From NCBI GenBank assembly GCA_024276195.1, contig JAJRXR010000069.1, forward strand, positions 1 through 64,000: a DNA stretch of 64,000 nucleotides, given 5' to 3'. This DNA is from Planctomycetota bacterium (GTDB taxonomy: Bacteria; Planctomycetota; Phycisphaerae; Phycisphaerales; UBA1924). The position numbers and the translations under genes are program-made. Positions 44,917 through 52,581 of the stretch are shown piece after piece. The notes beneath the pieces were generated by a model. It saw nothing but the letters and a program-made list of their open reading frames with translations. It ran no database searches and was not told the DNA's origin. Positions within the stretch are counted from its first letter, which is position 1, and each line of letters opens with the position of its first letter.

Positions 44917-46128
44917 ATGTCCGAACCGATCGCATCCAGTCCATCGAGCGGGCCAGTGCTGTTCACTGCGTTCGAGCCCTCGGGCGATGACCACGCGGCT
45001 CCGGTCATCGCCGAGTTGCTGCGCCGCAGGCCCGGGCTGAAGGTCTACGCCTGGGGCGGCCCGAAGATGGAACGGGCCGGGGCGATCCTCGTCGAGCGCA
45101 CGGGCGACGACGCGGTCATGGGCATGCCGGGCCTAGCCAAGATCCGTGAGCACAAGCTCATCAACCAGCGCATCGGGGCCTGGATGGACGAGCACAAGCC
45201 CTCGCTGCACGTCCCGGTCGATTCGCCCGGCGCCAACTTCCCGATCTGCAAGCTGGCCAAGGCGCGGGGCTGCCGCGTGGTTCACCTTGTCGCCCCGCAG
45301 ATCTGGGCCTGGGCGACGTGGCGCATCCGCAAGCTGCGCAGGCTCACCGACCATGTGCTGTGTCTGCTCCCGTTCGAGGAGGAGTGGTTCAAGTCGCGAG
45401 GCGTCGAGGCGACGTTCATCGGGCACCCCCTGTTTGAAGACCCTCTCGACGAGGGCGCTCTGGACGAGCGCATCGCAGACTGGCCCGAGGGCTCGCCCCG
45501 GATCGCGCTCATGCCCGGCTCGCGCCCCGCGGAGATGCGCAAGAACTTCCCGCTGCTCATCGGCGCCTACAGGCGCCTCGAGCGCGAGCACGACGCCATC
45601 GCGGGAGTCGTCGCCGCGACCCGCCCGGAGGTCGAGACGGAGCTTCGGCGCCTGGGCGCCCCCTGGCCCGAGACGCTGCGCATCGAGACGGGCAAGACCG
45701 ACGAGGTCATCCGCTGGTGCGAGCTGGCGTTGGTTGTTTCGGGGACGGTGACGCTGCAGATCGCCAAGCAGCGCCGCCCGATGGTGATTGTGTACAAGTT
45801 CAACCGTCTGATCTCGCTGCCGCTGCGCCTGGTGGTCAAGACGCGCCTGTTCAGCCTGCCGAACCTGATCGCGGGTCGAAAGATTGTGCCAGAACTCATC
45901 CCGCATTTCGGCACGGCCGAGCCGATCGCGGGCGAGGCGATCACATTGCTCGAAGACGCCTGTGCCGCCGACGACCAGCGCCGGGATCTTGCGCGCGTGA
46001 CGGATCGCTTTGCCGGGCGTCGCGCCTCGGAGATCGCGGCGGACCGGATCGAGCTGTTCCTGCCGGATCGTGAGTCTGTTATAGAAGCTCCGAGATCACA
46101 AAACCGAGCCGCGAGCGTGAGCTCGTGA
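44917..46128 (+). CDS. lpxB: Lipid-A-disaccharide synthase
   Basis: 403 residues from ATG at 44917. GT19 family: EPSGDDHAAPVIAEL near the start, VHLVAPQIWAWATWRI, GHPLFEDP, LMPGSRPAEMRKNFPLL and LVVSGTVTLQIA are characteristic. It joins UDP-diacylglucosamine to lipid X, which implies lipid A in the outer membrane. The last codons (NRAASVSS) and the stop come from a REP palindrome that has extended or replaced the native end. TTGACA-N17-TTGACT sits 6 nt before the ATG, so a leaderless mRNA is likely. Confidence 0.93.
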   Translation: MSEPIASSPSSGPVLFTAFEPSGDDHAAPVIAELLRRRPGLKVYAWGGPKMERAGAILVERTGDDAVMGMPGLAKIREHKLINQRIGAWMDEHKPSLHVPVDSPGANFPICKLAKARGCRVVHLVAPQIWAWATWRIRKLRRLTDHVLCLLPFEEEWFKSRGVEATFIGHPLFEDPLDEGALDERIADWPEGSPRIALMPGSRPAEMRKNFPLLIGAYRRLEREHDAIAGVVAATRPEVETELRRLGAPWPETLRIETGKTDEVIRWCELALVVSGTVTLQIAKQRRPMVIVYKFNRLISLPLRLVVKTRLFSLPNLIAGRKIVPELIPHFGTAEPIAGEAITLLEDACAADDQRRDLARVTDRFAGRRASEIAADRIELFLPDRESVIEAPRSQNRAASVSS

Positions 46129-46171
46129 CGTGCTGCGCGGCACTCGCGTGCTCACGCACGCGGCTCGGTTT
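46101..46171. repeat. REP-type palindrome overlapping the lpxB 3' end
   Basis: An imperfect inverted repeat of about 25-bp arms opening AAACCGAGCCGCG and closing CGCGGCTCGGTTT. It contains the lpxB stop codon and ends 6 nt before the convergent gene's stop. A related palindrome is at 63226-63293 (shared CCGAGCCGCGAGCGTGAGC). Confidence 0.75.
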
Positions 46172-46176
46172 ATGCC

Positions 46177-46887
46177 TTAGAGTCGCACCCCCGCTAGCGC
46201 CACCGCGCACGCCCCGTTGCCGACCCGGTCCTGGATCTCGAACGTCTCCCACACCGACTCGCTGATCGGCAGGCCCTTGTCGAGCAGCGCGTGGAACATC
46301 CGTCCGATGTCGTGCTCGCACGTCGCCTCGTCGCGGGCGAAGAGCACGACCATCGCCCCGGCTCGCTCGATCGTCGCCTCGCGCGCCAGCTTGAGCACAT
46401 CGCCCGCAGGCCCGCCGACGAGCTGGGCCGCGTACGCCCTGTTGGCCTGCGGCGTCCCCCCGACATACGCCACCTGCGCCACCGCCTTGACCTCGAGCCA
46501 GTACGCCTCGCCCGCCTCGACAACCTTCCCTTCCGGCGCCATCGACTCGGCCATCGACTCGAACAGCGTCCCCGACGCCCGGTCGATCTCGACCAGCTCC
46601 GTCACCGGGTCGATGAGCCTCGCGCCCGGGTCGTGTGTCAGGACCAGGTCGCAGCGCTCGCGTTCCCGGCGGATGGGCCGGTCCGAAATGGCCCCGCCGT
46701 ACACCTGCTCCGTGTGGACCCCGAGCCCGCTGGCCCGGAATCCCGCCGCCAGGATCGGGTGCAGCCCGACCTCATCGAGCGAATCCAGCCCAGAAACCGC
46801 CTGCTCCGCCCGGAGTTCGAGCTCTCGCCCGCGCAGACTCTGCGCCGCAATCTCGACCAGCTCACGCCCTGACCATGCCCGGTGCAT
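46177..46887 (-). CDS. Conserved hypothetical protein, possible PD-(D/E)xK nuclease fold
   Basis: 236 residues, not recognised. The protein is soluble with mixed alpha/beta character. Asp in RCDLVLT followed about 65 residues later by Glu-x-Lys in YWLEVKAV resembles the D...ExK active site of PD-(D/E)xK nucleases, but this is only a pattern guess. It converges with lpxB at a shared palindrome and is divergent from the AGCS gene. Confidence 0.6.
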   Translation of the reverse strand: MHRAWSGRELVEIAAQSLRGRELELRAEQAVSGLDSLDEVGLHPILAAGFRASGLGVHTEQVYGGAISDRPIRRERERCDLVLTHDPGARLIDPVTELVEIDRASGTLFESMAESMAPEGKVVEAGEAYWLEVKAVAQVAYVGGTPQANRAYAAQLVGGPAGDVLKLAREATIERAGAMVVLFARDEATCEHDIGRMFHALLDKGLPISESVWETFEIQDRVGNGACAVALAGVRL

Positions 46888-47001
46888 GCTCAGAGGGTAC
46901 CGTCACAGCCCCGCGCAGCCCACGCGCGTTGCATCCCGCGCCCGTTTCGGCGATCATCCCCGCTCAACTCTCGAACCACGCCTCTGCACGATCGGATTCA
47001 C

Positions 47002-48894
47002 ATGGACGCCATCAACAACTTCGTCGGGGCGCTCAACGGCGTTCTGTTCTCGGTCTACACCATCTACGCCCTCCTCCTCACAGGCGCACTGTTCACCGTC
47101 TGGTCCATCTTCGGCCAGTACCGCGCGCTCACTCATGGCGTACAGGTCGTCCGAGGCAAGTACGACGACAAGGACGACCCGGGCGCCATCAACCACTTCC
47201 AGGCCCTCTCCGCCGCACTCTCCGCGACGGTCGGACTCGGCAACATCGCCGGTGTTGCCGTCGCCGTTGCTCTTGGCGGACCCGGCGCAATCCTCTGGAT
47301 GTGGGTCATCGGCATCCTCGGCATGGCCCTCAAGATGACCGAAGTCACTCAGTCCATGCTCTACCGCAACACCGACGACCCCGAGAACCCCCACGGCGGT
47401 CCCATGTTCGTCGTCAAAGAAGGCTTCAAGTAATGGGGTCTAGGTCCCATCGGCGCCGTCATCGGCGGTGTCTTCGTCTTCACACTCCTTATCTCCGCGT
47501 TCACTGGCGGCAACATGTTCCAGGCCTGGAACGTCGCCGACATTACCTTCACCTACTTCCAAATCCCCCAGGGCGTCACCGGTGTCATCCTCACCGTCGT
47601 CGTCGGCCTCGTCATTCTGGGCGGCATCAAACGCATCGGTTCCGTCGCGGGCAAGATCGTCCCGTTCATGTGCATCACCTATGTGCTTGTCGCGTTCATC
47701 GTTCTTGGTGTCAACGCCGGTGAGATACCCTCGATGCTCGGGCTCATTGTCAAGAGCGGCCTTCCCAGCTTCCTCGGAGGCGAATCGCCCGACGCCACCG
47801 GCGCCTTCCTGGGTGGCACGTTCGGCTACGCCGCCATGTGGGGCATCAAGCGGGCTCTCTTCTCCTCCGAGGCGGGCCAGGGCTCAAGCCCCATCGCACA
47901 CTCCGCCGCCAAGACCGACGAGCCTGTCCGCGAGGGCGTCGTCGCTGGTCTCGAACCCTTCATCGACACCATCGTCGTCTGCACCCTCACCGCCCTCGTG
48001 ATCCTTTCCTCCGGCGCCTACAACCGCGAGGCTGAAGCGACCTTCGATCCCGTTGCTGGCATCAGTATTGTTCAGGCCACCAACGAGTCCGGACAGGCCG
48101 TGGAGGACATGTGGACGCTCGACTCGGGCTACCTCCCACGCATGACCGAGGACGCCCGGCGCATCCGCCGTTCGGGCGAGAACGACTCTGGTTGGCGCAG
48201 CGGTGAGACTGTCTTCATCATTGTTCAAGCCGATGAGAACGAGGACACCGGGCGTGCGCTCCGGAAAATCTCGGGAACCATCAGCGTCGAGGACGGCGCC
48301 GATGGTGGCGCCGTCTACAGCGTCAACTGGGGGACGCTCGAATCCAGTGTCACGCCCACCTTCCGCCAGACCGAAGAAGGTGCGCCTGATTACGGGATCT
48401 ACGGTGATTACGCCGGCGCCTCACTTACCGCATACGCCTTCGACCGTGTCTTCCCCGGCACCGGCATGGTGCTTATCACCATCGCCGCCTGGCTTTTTGC
48501 TATCTCCACAATGATCTCGTGGTCCTACTACGGCGAGCAGGGCGTCTACTACCTCTTCGGCTGGACCGGCAAGAATGCCATGAAGACGATCGTCTTCTTC
48601 TACAAGATCATCTACTGCCTGCTCATTCTACTCACCACCGTCCTCGCGATGCCGCTCTTCACCGACTCCCACGGCAACAAGGCCGCGTTCATCGCCAACG
48701 ATCACCAGCTCGACATGTGGACTACCCTCGGACTCGGTGTCATGCTCGTCGTCAACATCCCCATCATGCTCATCTTCGGCGCCAAGGCCATGTCCGCTTA
48801 CCACGCGTACTTCAAGAAGATGAAGGCCGGCGGCGATCCCCCGCACGAGGCGCCTTCGATTACCGATGTCATCGAAGGCAAGGACGCCGAGTAA
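47002..48894 (+). pseudogene. AGCS-family sodium:alanine/amino acid symporter interrupted by one in-frame TAA
   Basis: A 631-codon frame with one TAA at codon 144 (47431-47433). The upstream part has LSATVGLGNIAGVAVAVALGGPGAILWMW and GGPMFVV (quoted in pieces), the downstream part resumes WGLGPIGAV with GGNMFQAWNV and SSEAGQGSSPIAHSAAKT. These are strong AGCS signatures and the frame is the same before and after. A hydrophilic stretch of about 130 residues (about 345-470) lies between two late membrane segments, unusual for the family. The start ATG at 47002 is chosen because MDAINNF begins the usual N terminus. An intrinsic terminator follows. Confidence 0.85.
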
Positions 48895-48919
48895 ACCTCG
48901 CGACAATCTAAAACCAAAC

Positions 48920-48952
48920 ACGCCCACGCCATCTCGGCGTGGGCGTTTCTCA
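48920..48952 (+). terminator. Intrinsic terminator after the AGCS gene
   Basis: ACGCCCACGCC (48920-48930) pairs perfectly with GGCGTGGGCGT (48936-48946) around a 5-nt loop and is followed by TTCTCATT. It lies 25 nt after the AGCS stop and before the convergent hypothetical gene. Confidence 0.8.
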
Positions 48953-48976
48953 TTGTCCACAGCACTCGCCGACCCT

Positions 48977-49516
48977 CTACTCCGCGTCGCGTGCGCCCAG
49001 AGCCGCCCGGATCTTCTCCCGCGTCTCGATCGCGTGCTCAAGCGTGCTTGTGCGCACCTTACTCATCATGGACCGCCAGAACCACGGGATCGGGACCACC
49101 GACAGCGGCAGGTACCACATCCACGTCTTGAACCATCCGTTCGTCCACGCCCCGTAGCTCCCGGGCAGGTACGTCTGCAGCAAGCTGTCCGTTATAGGTA
49201 GCCCGGGCCAGACCGTCAGCGCCAGCACCGCCGCGATCCCGACGGGCCACTTCCTGGGCAGCACCAGGCGCCAGCTCACCCGCGTCCCGCCCTCGACCGC
49301 CTCGCCCACGCCCACCAGGCGCCGGTCCAGCGGCGTCCCCTGCGCCTCGACCGAGAACAACCCCCCGTCGCCGGCGCGCACAAACCCGGGCAGCTTCCCT
49401 TTCTTCGACAACCCCTCGAGCGCATCGCAGATCTGCTCGCCCGACTTCTCGGACTCGATCGGCGCCAGCGTTTGCTCGGGCGCGTCGCCCTGCTCTGGTT
49501 TCGGGTCTGTGCTCAT
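48977..49516 (-). CDS. Hypothetical membrane protein
   Basis: 179 residues from MSTDPKPEQ at 49516. The N-terminal half is acidic and soluble with ICDALEGLSKKGKLPGFV. Two hydrophobic segments lie at about 95-115 (KWPVGIAAVLALTVWPGL) and 135-155. A short charged helix at the C terminus contains MSKVRTSTLEHAIETREKI. No family is recognised. It converges on the AGCS terminator. Confidence 0.7.
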   Translation of the reverse strand: MSTDPKPEQGDAPEQTLAPIESEKSGEQICDALEGLSKKGKLPGFVRAGDGGLFSVEAQGTPLDRRLVGVGEAVEGGTRVSWRLVLPRKWPVGIAAVLALTVWPGLPITDSLLQTYLPGSYGAWTNGWFKTWMWYLPLSVVPIPWFWRSMMSKVRTSTLEHAIETREKIRAALGARDAE

Positions 49517-49637
49517 GCGTCTCTCTGCATCGGAATGCGGCGGAGCCGAGTCTACGCCCGTTCCCGGACGGTCCGTCTGTGCGGGCTGTGCGGGTCGGTC
49601 TGGTTGTGGCACGTGTTCTGCATGTACCGCCTATGAC

Positions 49638-50201
49638 ATGCTCAAACACTCCTCAACATCCCCGTCGTTGCGTCTGGTCAACACCAGCGCGTCCGCCGAA
49701 CGCAACGTGTCGCCCCCGGGCAACACGCCCCGGGTCCGCAAGCGCCGCGTCCCCTCCTCGGGCGTCGGAAGCGTCGATGCCCTGGGCATCGGGGCCGCCG
49801 ATCCGCTCCGGGCACTGGCCGAGGCCCGCTCGCCCCGGACCTCGCCCACCAGCGACCTCCAGGCGACCGACGCCCGCTGGGTCTTTGCGGTCCGCGTCTC
49901 CAAGGCCCTCGAGCCCGGCCCCGAGCCGGCGCTCCCGCCCGATCGCCGCCGACGCCTGATGTCGATCGCCAAGGCGCTGGGTCTGCGTCCGTTCGACGCG
50001 AACCTGATTATCGCGATCGTCCAGGACGCGGCCCGCTCGGGCGAGCCGCTCTCAAGCTCCGTCGAGGAGCGCCTGGGCCTCGTGCGCGCCGTGCACAGCG
50101 CCGGCATCTCCAGATCAAGTCTCCTGCTCGTGGCGTTTGTGTCCGCCGTTGTTTCAGCCGCTCTGGTCGCCTGGTCCGCGGCCTGGATTCTCGGAGGCTG
50201 A
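49638..50201 (+). CDS. Hypothetical protein with C-terminal transmembrane segment
   Basis: 187 residues. The N-terminal 70 residues are Ser/Pro/Arg-rich and probably unstructured. A helical segment at about 75-150 contains ARWVFAVRVSKALEP and LGLRPFDANLIIAIVQDAA. One hydrophobic anchor ends the protein (LLLVAFVSAVVSAALVAW), suggesting a tail-anchored protein. Similar proteins occur in planctomycetes as I recall, but no function is known. Confidence 0.65.
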   Translation: MLKHSSTSPSLRLVNTSASAERNVSPPGNTPRVRKRRVPSSGVGSVDALGIGAADPLRALAEARSPRTSPTSDLQATDARWVFAVRVSKALEPGPEPALPPDRRRRLMSIAKALGLRPFDANLIIAIVQDAARSGEPLSSSVEERLGLVRAVHSAGISRSSLLLVAFVSAVVSAALVAWSAAWILGG

Positions 50202-50207
50202 CAACCC

Positions 50208-50581
50208 GTCTCCTCCCGGAGACACCCCGGTCCCCCCGCTCGGGGACCACGTCCCTTCGGGGACTGCGTCCCCTCGGGGACAGCCCTTCGGGGCCATGCC
50301 CTGTTCCACCAGGGCCTCCACGCTCGCGCGTGGGACATCACCCGTGCCCGCTCGCACGGGACATCACTCGCAGCGCACGGGCGCGCCGGACACGCAGGGC
50401 CGGCGCGCCCGTGTCGCGCGCCATCCTCCCCCGCCCCAGCGGGGGAGGTGTCGAGCGCAGCGACGACGGAGGGGGTCTTTCTTTCTCCTCCCCCTCGTGG
50501 CACGGGCGTCCCGCCCGTGATCTCCACCCTCTCTTCTTCCTTCTTCCCCCCATCTTGGTGGAGCCGGTTTCCAACCGGCTC
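50208..50581. repeat. Cluster of about eight distinct GC-rich palindromes
   Basis: A gene-free run of hairpin-forming units: a series built on GTCCC-TTC/CTC-GGGGAC (50225-50285), CGGGCGCGCCGG-type arms (50379-50410), CCTCCCCCGC-CCCA-GCGGGGGAGG halves (50426-50450), CACGGGCG-TCC-CGCCCGTG (50500-50518) and the 21-bp GAGCCGG palindrome (50561-50581). No gene is visible inside. The CACGGGCG unit recurs in the coding linker at 52751-52785. Confidence 0.7.
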
Positions 50582-50601
50582 GGGGCGCCGTCTACCCTTT
50601 T

Positions 50602-50706
50602 TCCTCCCTCATCGACGCCCACGGCAAAGCCGCCCGACGCTGGGACAAGGTCAAGGTTCCTGGGCACGCTGCGGAGGTGCTCGAGGAGGTCAAGACGCTG
50701 GGGTGA
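50602..50706 (+). pseudogene. Peroxiredoxin (Bcp/PrxQ-type) C-terminal remnant
   Basis: A 34-codon open stretch ending in TGA, reading LIDAHGKAARRWDKVKV and then GHAAEVLEEVK. That is the usual ending of Bcp/PrxQ peroxiredoxins, whose first ~120 residues with the catalytic Cys are absent. It begins right after the palindrome cluster, so the rest was lost by rearrangement. A second short tail-like stretch (MIDWIREETGEAFED, 50731-50778) follows and may be another gene end. Confidence 0.55.
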
Positions 50707-50774
50707 TCAGCTTGCCGTCCGGCCTCCTCCATGATCGACTGGATCCGCGAGGAGACGGGCGAGGCGTTCGAGGA

Positions 50775-51500
50775 CTAGCTGTCGCTCGAGATTGCCTCGC
50801 CGCACTCTGGGCAGACCAGCCCGCTCGATAAACCGGCCAGTTCGTAGCCGCACTTAGCGCATGGTCGCTCACCCTCGAGCCCGCGACTGCTCGCGCGAAC
50901 CCACCAGATCAGCGTGGCGACGAGTGCCATGTGAAACGCGACAACCCATGCGTCGAACCATATGACGACGCTCGGGATCTGTGGCTGCCAAAGAGTGAAC
51001 TCGCGAATGTAAATCAAGCCGAGGTTGCACGACGCGAGAACGCCAACCGCGAGCCAAGCAGGCCACCGGCGAGCCATGATCGCAAAGGCAATGAACGGGA
51101 GTGGTTGCATCAACGACAAGGCGAGCAGCCGATCGCCTGTCAGGCTGAGCTCGTATTGAGCAGCCTCAAATGTCAACTGCGGCCAGAACAGCCCGAAGCC
51201 CCAGACGCACGCGTACACCCAGATCGGCGTCTTCTGCCCAGAAAGGAAGAGAGCCAGAGTCAGGTAGATGGCGGTCAGGAGCGAGTATTCCGGCCCCAGG
51301 ATCGCAAACCACGCCCATGGCATCCAACGCGCCACGACTATGAACGTGGCGTCAATCCCGAAGGTCTCAGTTATGAACTCCAGAACCATGAACCGGAAAT
51401 CGACGCCAGCGGCGACACCGGCAATAAGTCCCAGCAACAGACTCAGGGCGATCCACCCAACAACACCGAGGCCCCAGATCTCACGCTTGTGTCGCGACAT
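50775..51500 (-). CDS. Membrane protein with C-terminal zinc ribbon
   Basis: 241 residues with about six hydrophobic segments (from residue 10 to 205). It ends in a double-knuckle zinc ribbon: Cys-Ala-Lys-Cys-Gly-Tyr, then Cys-Pro-Glu-Cys-Gly. This is the largest of four proteins in the window with that tail, the others being the small genes at 57458, 58039 and 59068. The ribbon should face the cytoplasm if the membrane topology is even. Function is unknown; the tail is a planctomycete-type motif as I recall. Confidence 0.75.
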   Translation of the reverse strand: MSRHKREIWGLGVVGWIALSLLLGLIAGVAAGVDFRFMVLEFITETFGIDATFIVVARWMPWAWFAILGPEYSLLTAIYLTLALFLSGQKTPIWVYACVWGFGLFWPQLTFEAAQYELSLTGDRLLALSLMQPLPFIAFAIMARRWPAWLAVGVLASCNLGLIYIREFTLWQPQIPSVVIWFDAWVVAFHMALVATLIWWVRASSRGLEGERPCAKCGYELAGLSSGLVCPECGEAISSDS

Positions 51501-51510
51501 GCTCCGTTCA

Positions 51511-51593
51511 GCCTACCCTGTCGCGGCACATGAACACCCTTCCCCCCCCAGACCTCTCCGATTCCGCCATCCTCCGCGTCGTCGCCAGCGTCC
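51511..51593 (+). repeat. 83-bp direct repeat, left copy (start of the D-amino-acid oxidase gene)
   Basis: Matches 52499-52581 over 83 nt without gaps, 69 identical. It includes the ATG and about 21 codons of the oxidase's present 5' end (reading MNTLPPPDLSDSAILRVVA) and then runs out at the carbonic anhydrase stop. The pair brackets the carbonic anhydrase gene. Confidence 0.85.
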
Positions 51594-51596
51594 CTC

Positions 51597-52361
51597 TCAG
51601 TGAAACGCTCGTCCGTTCATCGGCTGCACCGGGCGGTAGTTGCCGCTATAGATCGCCTCGAACGCCGAGATCTGCGCCCCGGACAGCTCGACGGGCGTCG
51701 CCATCACAAACCACTTGACCCCCTCCGTGCAGGGCGGCGTCGTGAACGAGCCGTCGTACCGGTAGTACGACCTGTCCGTAGGCAGCATGTCGATGGCGTT
51801 GATCGTCACGCCGTGGATGGTCTTTGCTCTACCGGGCTTCTTTGGAGCGTGCGCGCGCACCGGCTCGTAGGCGGCGTTCTCCGCCCCGCGGTCGAGCATG
51901 ACACCCACGACCGCGTACTCGCCGTCGGCGCTCTGGTGGACGAAGTGGATCTCCATGTCGGAGTGCTCGCCCGCGAAGGTGTGCTCGCTGAGGGCGTGGA
52001 GGTGGAACTGGAGCAGGGTGTAGGTCTTGCCCTCAACGCTGATGGAGCTGCCCGCGTCGTAGTTGGCCTTGATCGCGTGCCCGTTGTTGCCGATGCGCAG
52101 CGCCGACGCCCGGTAGTTGAACACGATGTCGGGGCTGTGGGCGTGGGTTCCGGCGGGGATGTCGATCGGAGACTGCTCCCGCCCGTCGTCACAGTCGGCG
52201 AAGGCCGGGTCCAGCTGGCCCCAACGCTCCGCCCCGCGGTCTCCCGTGTACCCCCACTTGGCGTCCTTCTGCGGCGCGGCTGCGCACCCGACGAGCGCCA
52301 GCCCCGCCGCTGCACAGATCGTCAGAGCCATGGTGTTCGTCGCGTGTGCCTTGGTCTTCAT
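51597..52361 (-). CDS. Alpha-class carbonic anhydrase, predicted lipoprotein
   Basis: 254 residues from ATG at 52361. The signal ends Leu-Val-Gly-Cys (about residue 26), a good lipobox. The zinc site His-x-His in LQFHLHALSEHT plus His in MEIHFVHQS is complete, and SPIDI and TPPCTEGVKW are family stretches. It interconverts CO2 and bicarbonate in the periplasm. The gene lies between two copies of the oxidase 5' end, pointing to insertion or duplication. Confidence 0.94.
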   Translation of the reverse strand: MKTKAHATNTMALTICAAAGLALVGCAAAPQKDAKWGYTGDRGAERWGQLDPAFADCDDGREQSPIDIPAGTHAHSPDIVFNYRASALRIGNNGHAIKANYDAGSSISVEGKTYTLLQFHLHALSEHTFAGEHSDMEIHFVHQSADGEYAVVGVMLDRGAENAAYEPVRAHAPKKPGRAKTIHGVTINAIDMLPTDRSYYRYDGSFTTPPCTEGVKWFVMATPVELSGAQISAFEAIYSGNYRPVQPMNGRAFH

Positions 52362-52498
52362 AACAGCAGGTTTCCTGTTTGATATCGCTGAGTGAGTTCG
52401 TTCTGGAGTGGCGCTTCGGCGCGCCGAGCCGCTCTGCAACGGAGAAAGCGGCGGCGGATTCTAGATGCTCTCGCCCGGGCGTGCCTCTTGCCGCCCGG

Positions 52499-52581
52499 GC
52501 CTACCCTGTCGTGGGCCATGAACGTTCTTCCCGCGCCAGATCTCTCCGATTCCGCCATCCTCCGCGTTGTCGCGGGTATCC
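52499..52581 (+). repeat. 83-bp direct repeat, right copy (functional 5' end of the oxidase)
   Basis: Right partner of 51511-51593. It holds the ATG at 52518 and the first 21 codons of the oxidase, with 19 nt upstream. Confidence 0.85.

Noticed and set aside
37834-47436. Genome-wide stop-codon reassignment or pyrrolysine use
   Set aside because: TAA, TAG and TGA all end genes normally in this window, the two internal stops differ (TAG and TAA), and no suppressor tRNA is present here.
50208-50581. CRISPR array
   Set aside because: The units are different palindromes of differing length with no regular repeat-spacer pattern and no cas genes.
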